32,491 nucleotides of DNA, from positions 1 to 32,491 of the forward strand of contig NZ_CAJRAM010000049.1 in the NCBI RefSeq assembly GCF_907164965.1, written 5' to 3'. Source of the DNA: Coxiella endosymbiont of Ornithodoros maritimus (GTDB lineage: Bacteria; Pseudomonadota; Gammaproteobacteria; Coxiellales; Coxiellaceae). The notes beneath the pieces were generated by a model. The model was given only the letters and a program-made list of their open reading frames with translations, did no database searches and was not told where the DNA came from. Positions 10,189-20,778 of the stretch are shown here, in pieces. The number at the start of each line of letters is the position of its first letter. Positions within the stretch are counted from its first letter, which is position 1. Position numbers and translations under genes: made by a program.

Positions 10189-12525
10189 TTATTTTTTTGA
10201 GGGCGCTAGTACTTCTCGAACGCCATTATTTTCCATTGGGCTGACGACACCGGCGGCTTCCATCGCTTCAACGATACGTGCGGCTCGATTATACCCGATC
10301 TTAAAGCGGCGTTGAATACTGGAGACCGACACACGGCGTGAGCGGATGACAGCTTCTACGGCTTCATCATAAAGCGGATCACTCTCGCCCCCTTCTTCAG
10401 CCCCCCCACCTAAAGCGGCTTCCACAAAACCACTTAAATCTTGTGCGCCCATTTCATTCAGTATTCCTTCGACATAGTTCGGCTCGCCACTCTCACGCAA
10501 ATACTCCGCCACCCGGTGCACTTCTTCGTCTTTAACATAAGGGCCATGAACTCGGACAGGCACGCCACTACCGGGAGCCAAATACAGCAAATCACCATGC
10601 CCTAATAATTGCTCAGCTCCTTGTTGATCTAAAATAGTCCGCGAGTCAATTTTTGAAGAGACTTGGAAAGCCACCCGAGTGGGGATATTAGCTTTAATTA
10701 ATCCCGTAATAACATCTACGGAAGGCCGCTGCGTTGCAAAAATAAGATGAATTCCAGCCGCCCGTGCTTTTTGCGCCAAACGAACGATAAGCGTTTCTAT
10801 TTTTTTCCCAACAACCACCATCATATCCGCAAATTCATCGGCAATAACTATCAACTGCGGCAATTCTTGAAGTTCAGGCGGCTTTCCTTCTGGATTGGCT
10901 TGCAAGGGGTCCAATAATGGAGCTCCGGCTTCGATGGCTTCTTTGACTTTGGCGTTGTAACCCAGAATATTACGCACGCCGAGCGAAGCCATCAACCGAT
11001 AACGTCGTTCCATTTCAACGACACACCAGCGGAGAGCCGTTGCCGCGTCTTTCATATCGGTGACGACCGGGGTAAGCAAATGGGGAATACCTTCATAAAC
11101 TGAAAGCTCCAGCATCTTGGGGTCGATCAGAATAAGGCGCAATTGTTGTGGAGTAGATTTATAAAGAAGACTCAATAACATAGCGTTTAAACTGACTGAT
11201 TTGCCTGAGCCGGTAGTTCCCGCCACTAGTAGATGAGGCATTTTTGCCAAATCCACGATAACCGGGTGCCCTCCGATGTCTTTCCCTAATGCAAGCGTTA
11301 AACTCGAGCGTGCATTTTGGTATTGCTTAGTCGCCAACACTTCGTAAATCGTGACCACTTCTCGGTGTTTATTGGGGAGTTCCAAACCAATGACCGATTT
11401 CCCCGGAATTACTTCGACAATTCGAACGCTAATGACCGATAACGAGCGGGCCAAATCTTTTGCCAAATTTGTGACGCGGCTGACTTTCGTTCCTGCCGCC
11501 AGTTGCAACTCAAAACGTGTTACCACAGGCCCGGGATGTACCGCGACTACTTTCGCCTGAATACCAAAATCCGCCAAACGCAGTTCGATTTCACACGATT
11601 TTTGCTGCAACTCTTCTTCCGAATAGGACAAGGTATGATCTTGAGAAGATTTATCAAGTAAAGAAAGTTCAGGTAATATGGCTGAGCCTTTAAAACGCGG
11701 CGTTTTAAATTCATGATCGATAATTTCTAATTTCGGCCGTTCGGCAATTTTAGGTGTAGAAATCATGTCCAGCGCATCGGGAACCAAATCCAGCTCGACG
11801 CGTTTGATTTTTGGAACGGCGACAGCTTCTCGCTTATCTTGAGAAGGTAATAACGATAGAAATAAATTTTTCCAGAAAATAGCTCCCAATCGAATTGCAC
11901 AGAATTTTGTAAATTTAATTGCGTTTTTTCCAAGCAATTCTAAAAATTGAAACCAAGATAATCCTATAAATAATGTAATTCCTATCAGTAGGGAAGCAAT
12001 TAAAATTAAAGAAGTTCCTGCGGTACTAAAAATGGGAAATAATGATTGTGCCATGACAACGCCGATTATTCCGCCACCATTATACGGAAGATTAGCGTCC
12101 AGCATACCTAAATGAATGGCCGCTAATGCAGAACCAGCGAATAGTATTAACAAAAACCCAACGGCATGTAAAATTAATAAAGGCCATTTAGTCGGAATAT
12201 CCCGTTCTTCATGAAGATTGCGGAAAAAACCCCAAGCAGCAAAAGCAACCATCAAAGGAAAAATGTAGGCCAGGTAACCCACCATATATAGGGTAAAATC
12301 AGAAAGCCAAGCCCCCGCTTCCCCGGTTAAGTTAGCGACATGTTTAACCACTATACTGTGCGACCAGCCCGGATCAGATCGATGGTAACTCAGAAGGGCA
12401 ATAAAAAGAAAAGCCGAAAAAGCCAGCGCCAAAATAAAGCAACCTTCACGTAGGCGATAACGCAAATGGCGCCGTAACAGCACTCCCGTTTCCTTCGCTG
12501 ATTTTTTACCCTTGCGCTGTCCCAT
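10189..12525 (-). CDS. ftsK: DNA translocase FtsK
   Basis: Septum-located DNA pump that clears and resolves chromosome termini at division. The 778-residue protein has four predicted membrane helices (about 28-46, 82-100, 115-135, 167-190) and a short linker (about 230-300), much shorter than in E. coli FtsK. The motor domain has Walker A GTTGSGKS at 436-443 and Walker B in [13 protein letters not shown]. The C-terminal winged-helix gamma domain ([24 protein letters not shown]) reads chromosome-orienting sequences. The start has an AAAGGG site 8 bases upstream. It is the first gene of the cluster and is divergent from trxB. Confidence 0.95.
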   Translation of the reverse strand: MGQRKGKKSAKETGVLLRRHLRYRLREGCFILALAFSAFLFIALLSYHRSDPGWSHSIVVKHVANLTGEAGAWLSDFTLYMVGYLAYIFPLMVAFAAWGFFRNLHEERDIPTKWPLLILHAVGFLLILFAGSALAAIHLGMLDANLPYNGGGIIGVVMAQSLFPIFSTAGTSLILIASLLIGITLFIGLSWFQFLELLGKNAIKFTKFCAIRLGAIFWKNLFLSLLPSQDKREAVAVPKIKRVELDLVPDALDMISTPKIAERPKLEIIDHEFKTPRFKGSAILPELSLLDKSSQDHTLSYSEEELQQKSCEIELRLADFGIQAKVVAVHPGPVVTRFELQLAAGTKVSRVTNLAKDLARSLSVISVRIVEVIPGKSVIGLELPNKHREVVTIYEVLATKQYQNARSSLTLALGKDIGGHPVIVDLAKMPHLLVAGTTGSGKSVSLNAMLLSLLYKSTPQQLRLILIDPKMLELSVYEGIPHLLTPVVTDMKDAATALRWCVVEMERRYRLMASLGVRNILGYNAKVKEAIEAGAPLLDPLQANPEGKPPELQELPQLIVIADEFADMMVVVGKKIETLIVRLAQKARAAGIHLIFATQRPSVDVITGLIKANIPTRVAFQVSSKIDSRTILDQQGAEQLLGHGDLLYLAPGSGVPVRVHGPYVKDEEVHRVAEYLRESGEPNYVEGILNEMGAQDLSGFVEAALGGGAEEGGESDPLYDEAVEAVIRSRRVSVSSIQRRFKIGYNRAARIVEAMEAAGVVSPMENNGVREVLAPSKK

Positions 12526-12597
12526 CCAAGATACCCTTTATTCAATTTTAAAACGCGCGCCCAAACCGGGCGAGCGATCGGACTTCACTCTCAAGTG

Positions 12598-13622
<1,025 letters not shown>

Positions 13623-13705
13623 CTTTCTCTGCCCAGGAGCTAACCCATTGCTTATAGCTACTAGTTGAGGCATTATTATTTTTTTATTTAACTCCATTAG
13701 ATTTT

Positions 13706-13936
13706 ATGGCAAAAGAAGAATCCATTGAAATGCAAGGGACAGTGGTCGATTCACTCCCTAACACGACTTTTCGAGTCAAACTTGAGAACGGGCACGTAGT
13801 AACAGCTCATATTTCTGGGCGGATGCGCAAGCATTACATTCGCATCCTAACCGGTGATGCAGTGACCGTCGAATTAACCCCCTATGATTTAACGCGCGGC
13901 CGAATCGTTTATCGGGAAGCTGGAAAAAATCTCTAA
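13706..13936 (+). CDS. infA: Translation initiation factor IF-1
   Basis: Small OB-fold protein that binds the ribosomal A site during initiation. It has 76 residues, four more than E. coli IF-1, with the extra ones at the C-terminus. The conserved core [22 protein letters not shown], the [11 protein letters not shown] loop and [18 protein letters not shown] are all present. It converges on the clpA relic across 82 bases that contain a palindromic repeat. The neighbour pair infA-clpA is an old gammaproteobacterial arrangement. Confidence 0.97.
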   Translation: MAKEESIEMQGTVVDSLPNTTFRVKLENGHVVTAHISGRMRKHYIRILTGDAVTVELTPYDLTRGRIVYREAGKNL

Positions 13937-13979
13937 CCTCAAAGGTAGAAGAATAAAAATATTCCTTTTTTAGCCTTGC

Positions 13980-14003
13980 TCATTCCCGTGCAAGCGGAAT
14001 GAC
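13980..14003. repeat. Palindromic intergenic repeat, copy 2
   Basis: Arms TCATTCC (13980-13986) and GGAATGA (13996-14002). All 24 bases are identical to 5773-5796. It sits between the convergent ends of infA and the clpA relic and could act as a bidirectional hairpin, though it has no clear T-run. Confidence 0.8.
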
Positions 14004-14018
14004 GGAGTCGCGAAAAAC

Positions 14019-16283
14019 TTAAACCACTATTTGCTTTCTTTGAACAACTAAGTCGCTATTGGCTCTGTTTACTATAATCTCATCGCCCTCATTCAGTTCA
14101 CTAAATAACAGTTGGTTAGCAATAGGAACTTTTAACTTCTCTTGAATAAGTCGCGCCATGGGGCGAGCGCCCATTTTTTCGTTATAGCCGCGTTCAACTA
14201 GCCATTGTTTTGCATCCGAACTAATGGTGAGTCGTATTCCTTTTTCTTTTAATTGATCACGCAATTCGCGGGTAAATTTATCAACGATTTTAAGAATCGT
14301 CGCCGTATCCAAATATTTAAATTGAATCACAGCGTCTAACCTATTACGAAATTCAGGACTGAAATAATGTTTAATCGCTCCTACAATTTTCTTGTTCCAT
14401 GTCTTGAACGGCAAAACCAATAGCTCCCCGCTCCAATTGTTCGGCGCCAGCATTCGTTGTCATTACAATAATCACATGACGGAAATCTGCTTTTCGATCC
14501 GTGTTATCGGTGAGATAACCGTAATCCATCACTTGCAAAAGGATGTTAAAAATATCTGGATGAGCCTTTTCAATTTCATCCAATAAAACAATACAGCATG
14601 AGGCTGTTTGCGGATAATTTCCGTCAGTAATCCCCCTTGATCGAAACCCACATAACCGGGAGGAGCACCAATTAAGCGAGAAACAGCATGCCGTTCCATA
14701 TATTCCGACATATCGAATCGGATTAATTCGATACCCAATGCTTGAGCTAACTGACGAGTCACTTCCGTTTTACCAACGCCGGTGGTCCCGCTAATAAAAA
14801 AGATCCTACCGGCTTATCTGCATTATTTAAACCAGCACGTGATAGTTTGATGGAATTACAAAGCGATTCAACAGATTGCCTTTGACCAAAAACAACGCGC
14901 GTTAATTGCTTTGGCAGATCAATCAACAACTCCTTATCTGATTGTGTAATGGTATGAATCAGAATACATGCCATTTTGGCGACAAGGGATTCGATTTCTT
15001 TCACGGTAATAAGTGTTTTACGCTCCTCATCCTTTGTAATTGCTCAAAAGTACCTGCTTCGTCAATAACACCAATTGCCTTATCCGGTAATTGTCGATCA
15101 GAAATATAACGAGCGGATAATTCAACGGCGCGTTTTAAAGCATTTGGAGTATAGCGAACTTGATGGTAATGTTAATAACGCGACCGCAGTTCTTGTAAAA
15201 TCTTAACGGCGTCGGTTAGCGAAGGCTCTTTAACGTCAATTCTTTGAAATCGGCGCAATAAGACATAATCTTTCGAAAAGAAATTGCGAAATTCTTCATA
15301 AGTCGTCGCACCCATGCAACGCAATTCACCCGTGCTCAATAATGGTTTTATTAAATTAGAGGCGTCCATGGTGCCACCAGTTGCAGAACCAGCGCCGATT
15401 AAATTATGAATTTCATTAATAAATATCACGGCGCCCGGTTTTAGACTCAGTGCCTTTAATACGGATTTAAATCGTTTTTCAAAATCCCCGCGGTATTTAG
15501 TGCCAGCCAATAATATGCCTAAATCCAAAACGTAAATCGTCGCATGCGCTAAAGGCTTTGGCACTCTGTTTTGGACAATTAATTGCGCCAAACCTTCAAC
15601 GATGGCGGTCTTTCCCACTCCTGCATCGCCCACTAACAGCGGATTATTTTTAGTGCGTCGGTACAGCGTTTGAATGCAACGCAACAGTTCTTCTTGACGG
15701 CCAATCAAAGGATCTACCTGGCCGCTTTGGGCTTTCACGTTTAAACTGGTGGCGTAAAGCTTAATTAAATTCTCATACACCGTCGTTTCTTGAATTCCGC
15801 TGGCTTCTGGTAATTGCTGAGAATCAGACAAAAAACGGGCCTCTTGCTGTGGCTTTGTTATGCCTTGGGTGGTGTAATTGATGATATCAATCCGACTAAT
15901 ATTTTCTTGGCTAAGGAAATAAACAGCTTGACTTTCCGGCTCACTGAAAATCGCCGTTAAAATATTGCTTCCTGTCACTTCGGGAGTACCGTTGCACTGG
16001 ACATCATAAATCGCCTGCTGCAATATTCGCTGAAAACTCAAGGTGGGTTGAATATCGCGTTCTACATTCAAAGGAATATGAGGTGTCGTTTCATCAATAA
16101 AAATCCCTAATCCTACCCGCAAACGTTCTAAATTAGCGCCACAGGCGCTTAACAGTCTAGCAGTCTCAGGATTATCCAATAAAGCTAACAATAGATGTTC
16201 AACAATGATAAATTCATGCCGTTTTTCGCGAGCCTGCGAAAATGCGCGGTTTAATGTCTTCTCCAGCGCCTTTTACTAAACAT
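14019..16283 (-). pseudogene. clpA: ClpA ATPase of the ClpAP protease, multiply disrupted
   Basis: Relic of the Hsp100 unfoldase that feeds ClpP. Recognisable parts in order: the N-domain (NRAFSQAREKRHEF, then TLSFQRILQQAIYDVQ), the first AAA domain with an intact Walker A ([13 protein letters not shown]) up to KILQELRSRY, the second AAA domain, and a C-terminal end like REKLKVPIANQLLF. Lesions include a frameshift just after the start codon, an in-frame TAA after RSRY where relatives have Glu, a frameshift near 15030, a frameshift inside the second Walker A (near 14800), and more near 14755, 14575 and 14440. It begins after a strong GAGGAGGG site at 16302-16309. No clpS is visible upstream. 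Confidence 0.92.
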
Positions 16284-16301
16284 GATCCCGACATGATCCC
16301 G
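16281..16301. repeat. 11-bp tandem duplication at the clpA start
   Basis: CATGATCCCG occurs at 16281-16290 and again at 16292-16301, an 11-base period. On the minus strand this gives two ATG codons (16294 and 16283) after one Shine-Dalgarno site. The nearer ATG is out of frame with ClpA. It looks like a small slippage duplication within the pseudogene leader. Confidence 0.65.
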
Positions 16302-16611
16302 CCCTCCTCTGCTAAGTTGTTTTCTCATGTTCGACAGTAAATCCTTTTTCTTGCCGCCTGAAGTCGATTTGGCTACCCTTGCCTCCTCGCCAGCCCCTCT
16401 GGCCGGAATCGGATCTCTCCTTACTCTAAATGTAGTAAAAAAACGGCGTTTTTCCTACACTCGAGTGCGCTGGGGTCGCATTGACACTTCTTTTTATTTA
16501 CTTTACAAATGGAGAATAACTGAAATACTTTAAGGTTTTAAGGCTGCATTAAGTTGAAGGGAGTAAGATTAACGGATTAATCTTATTGGCGAGAGGACGG
16601 CTTGAAAAGCA
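16302..16611. other. Gap between clpA relic and 139-residue gene: promoter and TTAA-rich leader
   Basis: No convincing gene. A palindromic A/T-flanked stretch near 16434-16454 (AAAACGGCGTTTTT core) could be a terminator on either strand. A sigma-70-like promoter is at 16481-16509. Downstream, TTAA recurs at 16530, 16538, 16549, 16569 and 16577; the 16538/16549 pair is spaced 11 bases apart. A clpS gene, expected here upstream of clpA, was searched for on the minus strand and not seen. Confidence 0.45.
16481..16509 (+). promoter_or_regulatory. Putative sigma-70 promoter for the 139-residue gene
   Basis: A perfect TTGACA (16481-16486) is followed after 17 bases by TACAAA (16504-16509, four of six matches). 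The transcript would start near 16516, leaving a leader of about 95 bases that carries the TTAA motifs. Confidence 0.5.
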
Positions 16612-17031
16612 ATGAACACATCCAGAAATGATGAATCTTCCGAAGAGACGTCACGACAGCATCTCTACGATGTTTCGGAAACTAAGGAGAAAACCACTAA
16701 CTTTTCGATGAGCAATAATGCTTCCGCATTTCGGCGTCTATCTAAATCGCCTAAAAAATACAGATCCGGATTGTATGATCTCATTTCGGCAATTGCGAAA
16801 AAAGAGGAAGAAAATATTAGAGACATCCTCAACCGCGCAGCAGAAGAGCAACCGCTTAAAGATTTTCAAGATAGGAAGTCGGTTTCAACTTTGATTGCGA
16901 CTTCAGAAGGTCTTCTACCCGATAGACCTATTGAGTGGGCGTTCCAGCTCTTCAATCAGAATCCCACTTTTGCTTCGGGACTGAGCCACCTTGATGCCCT
17001 AGCCCAAAACTTTGAAAAGTTAATCAGCTAA
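16612..17031 (+). CDS. Uncharacterised 139-residue polar protein
   Basis: I do not recognise this family. The product is soluble, with no signal peptide, no membrane helix and no cysteine. Residues 1-50 are Ser/Glu/Lys-rich and look disordered; residues 51-139 look helical (SGLYDLISAIAKKEEENIRDIL, then a C-terminal SHLDALAQNFEKLIS). The reading frame is clean and has its own promoter-like site, so it is probably a real gene. The Shine-Dalgarno site is poor: AGAGGA lies about 15 bases before the ATG. Short polar, lineage-specific genes like this in Coxiella-type genomes are sometimes secreted Dot/Icm effectors. That is only a suggestion from context. Confidence 0.68.
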   Translation: MNTSRNDESSEETSRQHLYDVSETKEKTTNFSMSNNASAFRRLSKSPKKYRSGLYDLISAIAKKEEENIRDILNRAAEEQPLKDFQDRKSVSTLIATSEGLLPDRPIEWAFQLFNQNPTFASGLSHLDALAQNFEKLIS

Positions 17032-17048
17032 CAGAAGGGACGACTTCC

Positions 17049-17156
17049 ATGAAAGATATTCAAGAATATGCCCGACAGCTTGAAAAGCCTATATTAATAG
17101 GAATTGCAAACAGAACACCAGAGTCTCCCTCTGTCCCGCTCGCTCCCGGTGGATAA
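17049..17156 (+). CDS. Possible 35-residue small ORF
   Basis: An ATG 17 bases after the previous stop has a good AAGGGA site about 9 bases upstream. It encodes a 35-residue peptide (MKDIQEYARQLEKPILIGIA then a proline-rich tail). The start looks like a real protein N-terminus, but the ORF stops early, so it may be a truncated gene coupled to the one before it. No family recognised. Confidence 0.35.
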   Translation: MKDIQEYARQLEKPILIGIANRTPESPSVPLAPGG

Positions 17157-17212
17157 TACGCTTCTAACGCAGATAAAGCCTGGCGTATCATTACCCCACA
17201 AATGGTAAAGAC

Positions 17213-17236
17213 TAAAAGCTTAAAAGCTTAAAAGCT
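17213..17236. repeat. Three tandem copies of an 8-bp unit
   Basis: TAAAAGCT is repeated three times without error at 17213, 17221 and 17229, in the gap between the small ORF and icd. A short repeat of this kind may vary in copy number between strains. Confidence 0.75.
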
Positions 17237-17269
17237 ATCACCCCCTCCTTGTCATCCCATCCCCTTCGT

Positions 17270-17291
17270 CGTCCCCACGCAGGCGGGGACG
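17270..17291. repeat. GC-rich palindrome downstream of icd
   Basis: Arms CGTCCCC (17270-17276) and GGGGACG (17285-17291) around an 8-base loop. A further GTCCCC at 17315-17320 offers an alternative pairing. The GC-rich block contrasts with the AT-rich sequence around it and resembles an intergenic repeat insertion. The gap 17157-17381 holds no gene. Confidence 0.6.
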
Positions 17292-17381
17292 CAGCGCGCC
17301 GACGGCACGCCTGGGTCCCCCTATACGGAAATAACGAAACTTAAACTTGTGGTAATGACATGTCAGAGGCTTCCCCCTTCC

Positions 17382-18638
17382 CTACATAATATGCTTAATT
17401 ATGGCTTTGCCGAACTGAGAGGTACTTACTTCTTTGGCTCCGGTCATCAAACGGGCAAAATCGTATGTTACTGTTTTACTTTTAATCGCCCCCCCAATGC
17501 CTTGAACGACAAGGTCGGCGGCTTCTTTCCAGCCTAGGTAACGAAGCATCATTTCTGCCGATAAAATTAGAGAGCCTGGATTGACTTTATCTTGCCCTGC
17601 ATATTTAGGCGCTGTCCCATGGGTGGCTTCAAAGAGGGCGACTGTGTCGCTTAAATTAGCGCCCGGAGCAATGCCAATGCCGCCGACTTCGGCCGCTAAC
17701 GCGTCGGAGATATAATCCCCATTGAGGTTCAAGGTGGCGATGACGCTGTACTCGGCGGGACGCAATAAAATTTGCTGTAAAAAGGCATCGGCAATAACAT
17801 TTTTAATTGTAATTTTTTGGCCTGTTTTCGGATTCTCAAAGAAATGCCAGGGTTCGCCATCTAATGGCTTTGCTCCAAATTCTTTGACAGCGACTTCATA
17901 GCCCCAATCTTTAAAAGCCCCTTCCGTGAATTTCATGATGTTACCTTTATGAACGAGCGTCACGGAATCGCGGTCATTATCAATGGCGTATTGAATCGCT
18001 CGACGCACTAAACGGCTCGTGCCTTCTTTAGAAACCGGTTTAATTCCTATCCCCACCGTTTCCGGGAAACGGATTTTCTTTACGCCCATTTCGTTTTGAA
18101 GGAAGTTGATTAATTTCACCGCTTCGGGGCTTCCCGCCGGCCACTCAATTCCGGCGTAAATATCTTCGGAATTTTCACGGAAAATCACCATATTCACTTT
18201 TTCAGGTGTTTTGATCGGGCTTGGCACACCCGTAAAATAACGGATAGGGCGAAGACAAACATAAAGGTCTAACTGTTGGCGCAGCACCACATTGAGCGAA
18301 CGTATCCCACCCCCCACCGGCGTAGTTAAGGGACCCTTAATGGCCACTTGGTATTCTTTAATGGCTTCAAGTGTGTCATTAGGCAACCAATTGTCTTTGC
18401 CATACACTTTCGTAGCCTTTTCTCCGGCGTAGATTTCCATCCACTCAATTTTTCGCTTTCCAGCGTAGGATTTTTTCACGGCGGCATCGACCACGTTTTT
18501 CATGACGGGCGTGATATCAATGCCAATCCCATCTCCTTCGATAAAGGGAATAATAGGTCGGTTAGGAACTTCTAAAACAGCTTTATTAACGGTGATTTTT
18601 TCACCTTTGCTGGGAACTTTTATATGCTGGCAAGTCAC
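17382..18638 (-). CDS. icd: Isocitrate dehydrogenase (NADP+)
   Basis: TCA-cycle enzyme converting isocitrate to 2-oxoglutarate and CO2. I chose a GTG start at 18638 because GGAG lies 8 bases upstream and the 418-residue product then matches the usual length (416 in E. coli). The upstream in-frame ATG at 18665 would add nine unsupported residues. The substrate loop [12 protein letters not shown] carries Ser114, equivalent to the serine phosphorylated by AceK in E. coli. The cofactor region [17 protein letters not shown] and [10 protein letters not shown] contain the Lys/Tyr/Arg residues typical of NADP+ users. It follows queA on the same strand after 73 bases. Confidence 0.96.
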   Translation of the reverse strand: MTCQHIKVPSKGEKITVNKAVLEVPNRPIIPFIEGDGIGIDITPVMKNVVDAAVKKSYAGKRKIEWMEIYAGEKATKVYGKDNWLPNDTLEAIKEYQVAIKGPLTTPVGGGIRSLNVVLRQQLDLYVCLRPIRYFTGVPSPIKTPEKVNMVIFRENSEDIYAGIEWPAGSPEAVKLINFLQNEMGVKKIRFPETVGIGIKPVSKEGTSRLVRRAIQYAIDNDRDSVTLVHKGNIMKFTEGAFKDWGYEVAVKEFGAKPLDGEPWHFFENPKTGQKITIKNVIADAFLQQILLRPAEYSVIATLNLNGDYISDALAAEVGGIGIAPGANLSDTVALFEATHGTAPKYAGQDKVNPGSLILSAEMMLRYLGWKEAADLVVQGIGGAIKSKTVTYDFARLMTGAKEVSTSQFGKAIIKHIM

Positions 18639-18711
18639 GATGAATACTCCGGTTAACTCCGTCATCGCTAAGAGATGCCGGGAAAGTTTGGGGTAGCTTA
18701 TCGAAAGGATG

Positions 18712-19743
18712 CTATGAAATCAACATCGCATCGCCATAACTAAAAAATCGATACCGGTTTTCAAGCGCTTTTTGATAGGCCCCCATAACCAACTCATAAC
18801 CACCAAAAGCACACACCAGCATTAATAGTGTAGACTTCGGTAAATGGAAGTTTGTCAAGAAGACATCCACACAATTAAACTGAAATCCAGGGTAGATAAA
18901 TAAGTCTGTCTCACCAGCATAAGGGCGGCATTCGCCATTTTTCGTCGCGGTTTCCAAACAACGCATCACCGTGGTGCCAACAGCAATCACTCGACCGTTA
19001 TTTTTACGACATTCTGCAATAGCATCACAGACCGATTTTGATAATTCCATCCATTCATGGTGCATCCGGTGGTCTGCTAACGAGTTCGCGCGGACAGGCT
19101 GAAATGTGCCTGCACCCACATGTAAAGTGACGTAAGTGATCACCACTCCCTTTCTGCGCAGCGCGTCAAAAGTTCCTTCATTAAAATGCAGCCCCGCTGT
19201 CGGCGCGGCTACTGCACCCGCTCTTTCAGCATAAATCGTTTGATAACGCACTTGATCATTTTTATCCGGTTCCCGTTGAATATAGGGAGGCAAAGGTACT
19301 CTACCATGTTGGTATAATAAATCTAAAACGCAAGCCGATGAATGGAGTTCACATTCAAATAAATCATTATACTGCCCCTCAATAATAATTTTGAAATTAT
19401 CAGCAATAATAACTTGGCTCTCTAGCTTTGGCGCTTTACTGGCTCGAATGTGCGCTAAAAATCGGTTTTTGGATAAAATACGCTCCACCAGAAATTCAAC
19501 TTTCCCCCCAGTTTGCTTATGTCCAAATAACCGAGCGGGAATGACCTTAGTATCGTTAAGGACCACTAAATCATTCGGCATAACTTGCTCAACAAACCCG
19601 TTGAATTGACGATGTGACGTTGTCCGTCGGGAACGATTGACACACAATAATCGGCTGGCCGACCTGTCAGCCAAAGGGCGCTGAGCAATCAATTCGAAGG
19701 GCAAGTTATAATCAAAATCGCTCGTTTTCCACTGGTTTTTCAC
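18712..19743 (-). CDS. queA: S-adenosylmethionine:tRNA ribosyltransferase-isomerase
   Basis: Makes epoxyqueuosine in tRNA by transferring the ribosyl group of S-adenosylmethionine. The 343-residue product begins [21 protein letters not shown] and carries [37 protein letters not shown] and [10 protein letters not shown], all QueA signatures. The C-terminal [18 protein letters not shown] is intact. The usual partners (tgt, yajC) are not beside it. It is divergent from the decayed membrane-protein gene, with about 120 bases between. Confidence 0.96.
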   Translation of the reverse strand: MKNQWKTSDFDYNLPFELIAQRPLADRSASRLLCVNRSRRTTSHRQFNGFVEQVMPNDLVVLNDTKVIPARLFGHKQTGGKVEFLVERILSKNRFLAHIRASKAPKLESQVIIADNFKIIIEGQYNDLFECELHSSACVLDLLYQHGRVPLPPYIQREPDKNDQVRYQTIYAERAGAVAAPTAGLHFNEGTFDALRRKGVVITYVTLHVGAGTFQPVRANSLADHRMHHEWMELSKSVCDAIAECRKNNGRVIAVGTTVMRCLETATKNGECRPYAGETDLFIYPGFQFNCVDVFLTNFHLPKSTLLMLVCAFGGYELVMGAYQKALENRYRFFSYGDAMLIS

Positions 19744-19862
19744 CGGCGATATTATGCAGTCTGAAAGCCACTAAGTCCATCCCAAAAAGAGGAGAATATG
19801 GTAGAATACTAACAGATTTTATTTATCTCGTAAGGACGCGATCATCCGCTTATAGGTGACCG

Positions 19863-20680
19863 ATGTCTCCATTTACCTACAGCTGGGAAATAGGAAAGCA
19901 AAGTTTTTTATTCTCAGAGCGAACAAAAAACTGCTTATTTATCCCCTCATCAGCATTATTATTTGTATGATTCTTCTGTCACTAATTGCGATGCCCTTAT
20001 GGCACTTGGAGTTGAACCACTGGCAAACCGGGCAATCAAATTTTTCCAAGAACCTCATTGTGGTCCTTTTGTTTTTAGGAATTTTATACCTTTGTAATTT
20101 TGCCATCATTTTTTGTAATGCCGACTTTATAGCTTCAGTAATGGCTTATTTTGATCAGCGGCCCCCGAGACTGTGAGAGAAGGTTTTCGGGTGGCTAAAA
20201 GCCGTGTCTGGGCTATTGTGGGCTGCTCGTTTATCAGTTCGACTTTTGGAGCCACGATTCGTCTTCTGGAATCTCGACTTAAAAATCTCGCTTTTTTTGC
20301 TGCGATCTTTGCTGGTATTGCCTGGACCATAGTTTCTTATTTCGTTATTCCCGTCATCATTCTTGAAAAAATCGGGCCCTTTAAAGTGATTAAACGTTCA
20401 CGTCAATGGCTTCAAAAAACCTGGGGTACCTTCCTAATTGCTAATTTTAATCTAGGCATTTTATTTTTAATTCCTCGCCTACTGATTCTACCTCCTCTTT
20501 TCATTGGCTTTTATCTGCCTAGCACGAACGCTGCGCTTTTAGGCTTATGTTTAGTAACGGCCTTCATAACATATTGCGATGCGTGCTTTACCGCTACGCG
20601 ACCACGGGAAAGTCTCCCCTTCTTGCAATCCTGCTTTATTACAAACCGCATTCCGGACTCGTTCGCCAATGAGAAGTTGA
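19863..20680 (+). pseudogene. Multi-pass membrane protein (DUF6159-like), frameshifted
   Basis: Relic of a protein of about 270 residues with some six membrane helices and unknown function. From an ATG at 19863 (AGGTGA site 5 bases upstream) it reads MSPFTYSWEIGKQSF, then shifts at a T-run (19904-19909) to LRANKKLLIYPLISI. It shifts again at a C-run (20162-20166) between YFDQRPP and TVREGFRVAKSRVWAIVG. Near 20590 the expected LYRYATTGK sits in another frame, followed by SPSCNPALLQTAFRTR in a third. The SW-x-x-x-K...LRANKKLLIYP start and the ATTG end are what I associate with DUF6159; the family name is from memory and less sure than the frameshifts. Confidence 0.75.
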
Positions 20681-20778
20681 CGAATTTACCGCGGGCAACC
20701 GATAATGTTATTAACTTCATATCAAGGATGATACAAGCATTACTGCTATTTTATTAATACTTTTTTAAAGGAAATTTG

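Noticed and set aside
16327-16533. 68-codon ORF on + between the clpA relic and the 139-residue gene
   Set aside because: It has no ribosome-binding site, overlaps the promoter and a palindrome, has low-complexity composition, and resembles no family.
17213-17236. CRISPR array
   Set aside because: The only short tandem repeats here (8 bp x 3, and 22 bp x 3 at 32415) have no spacers, and no cas genes are present.
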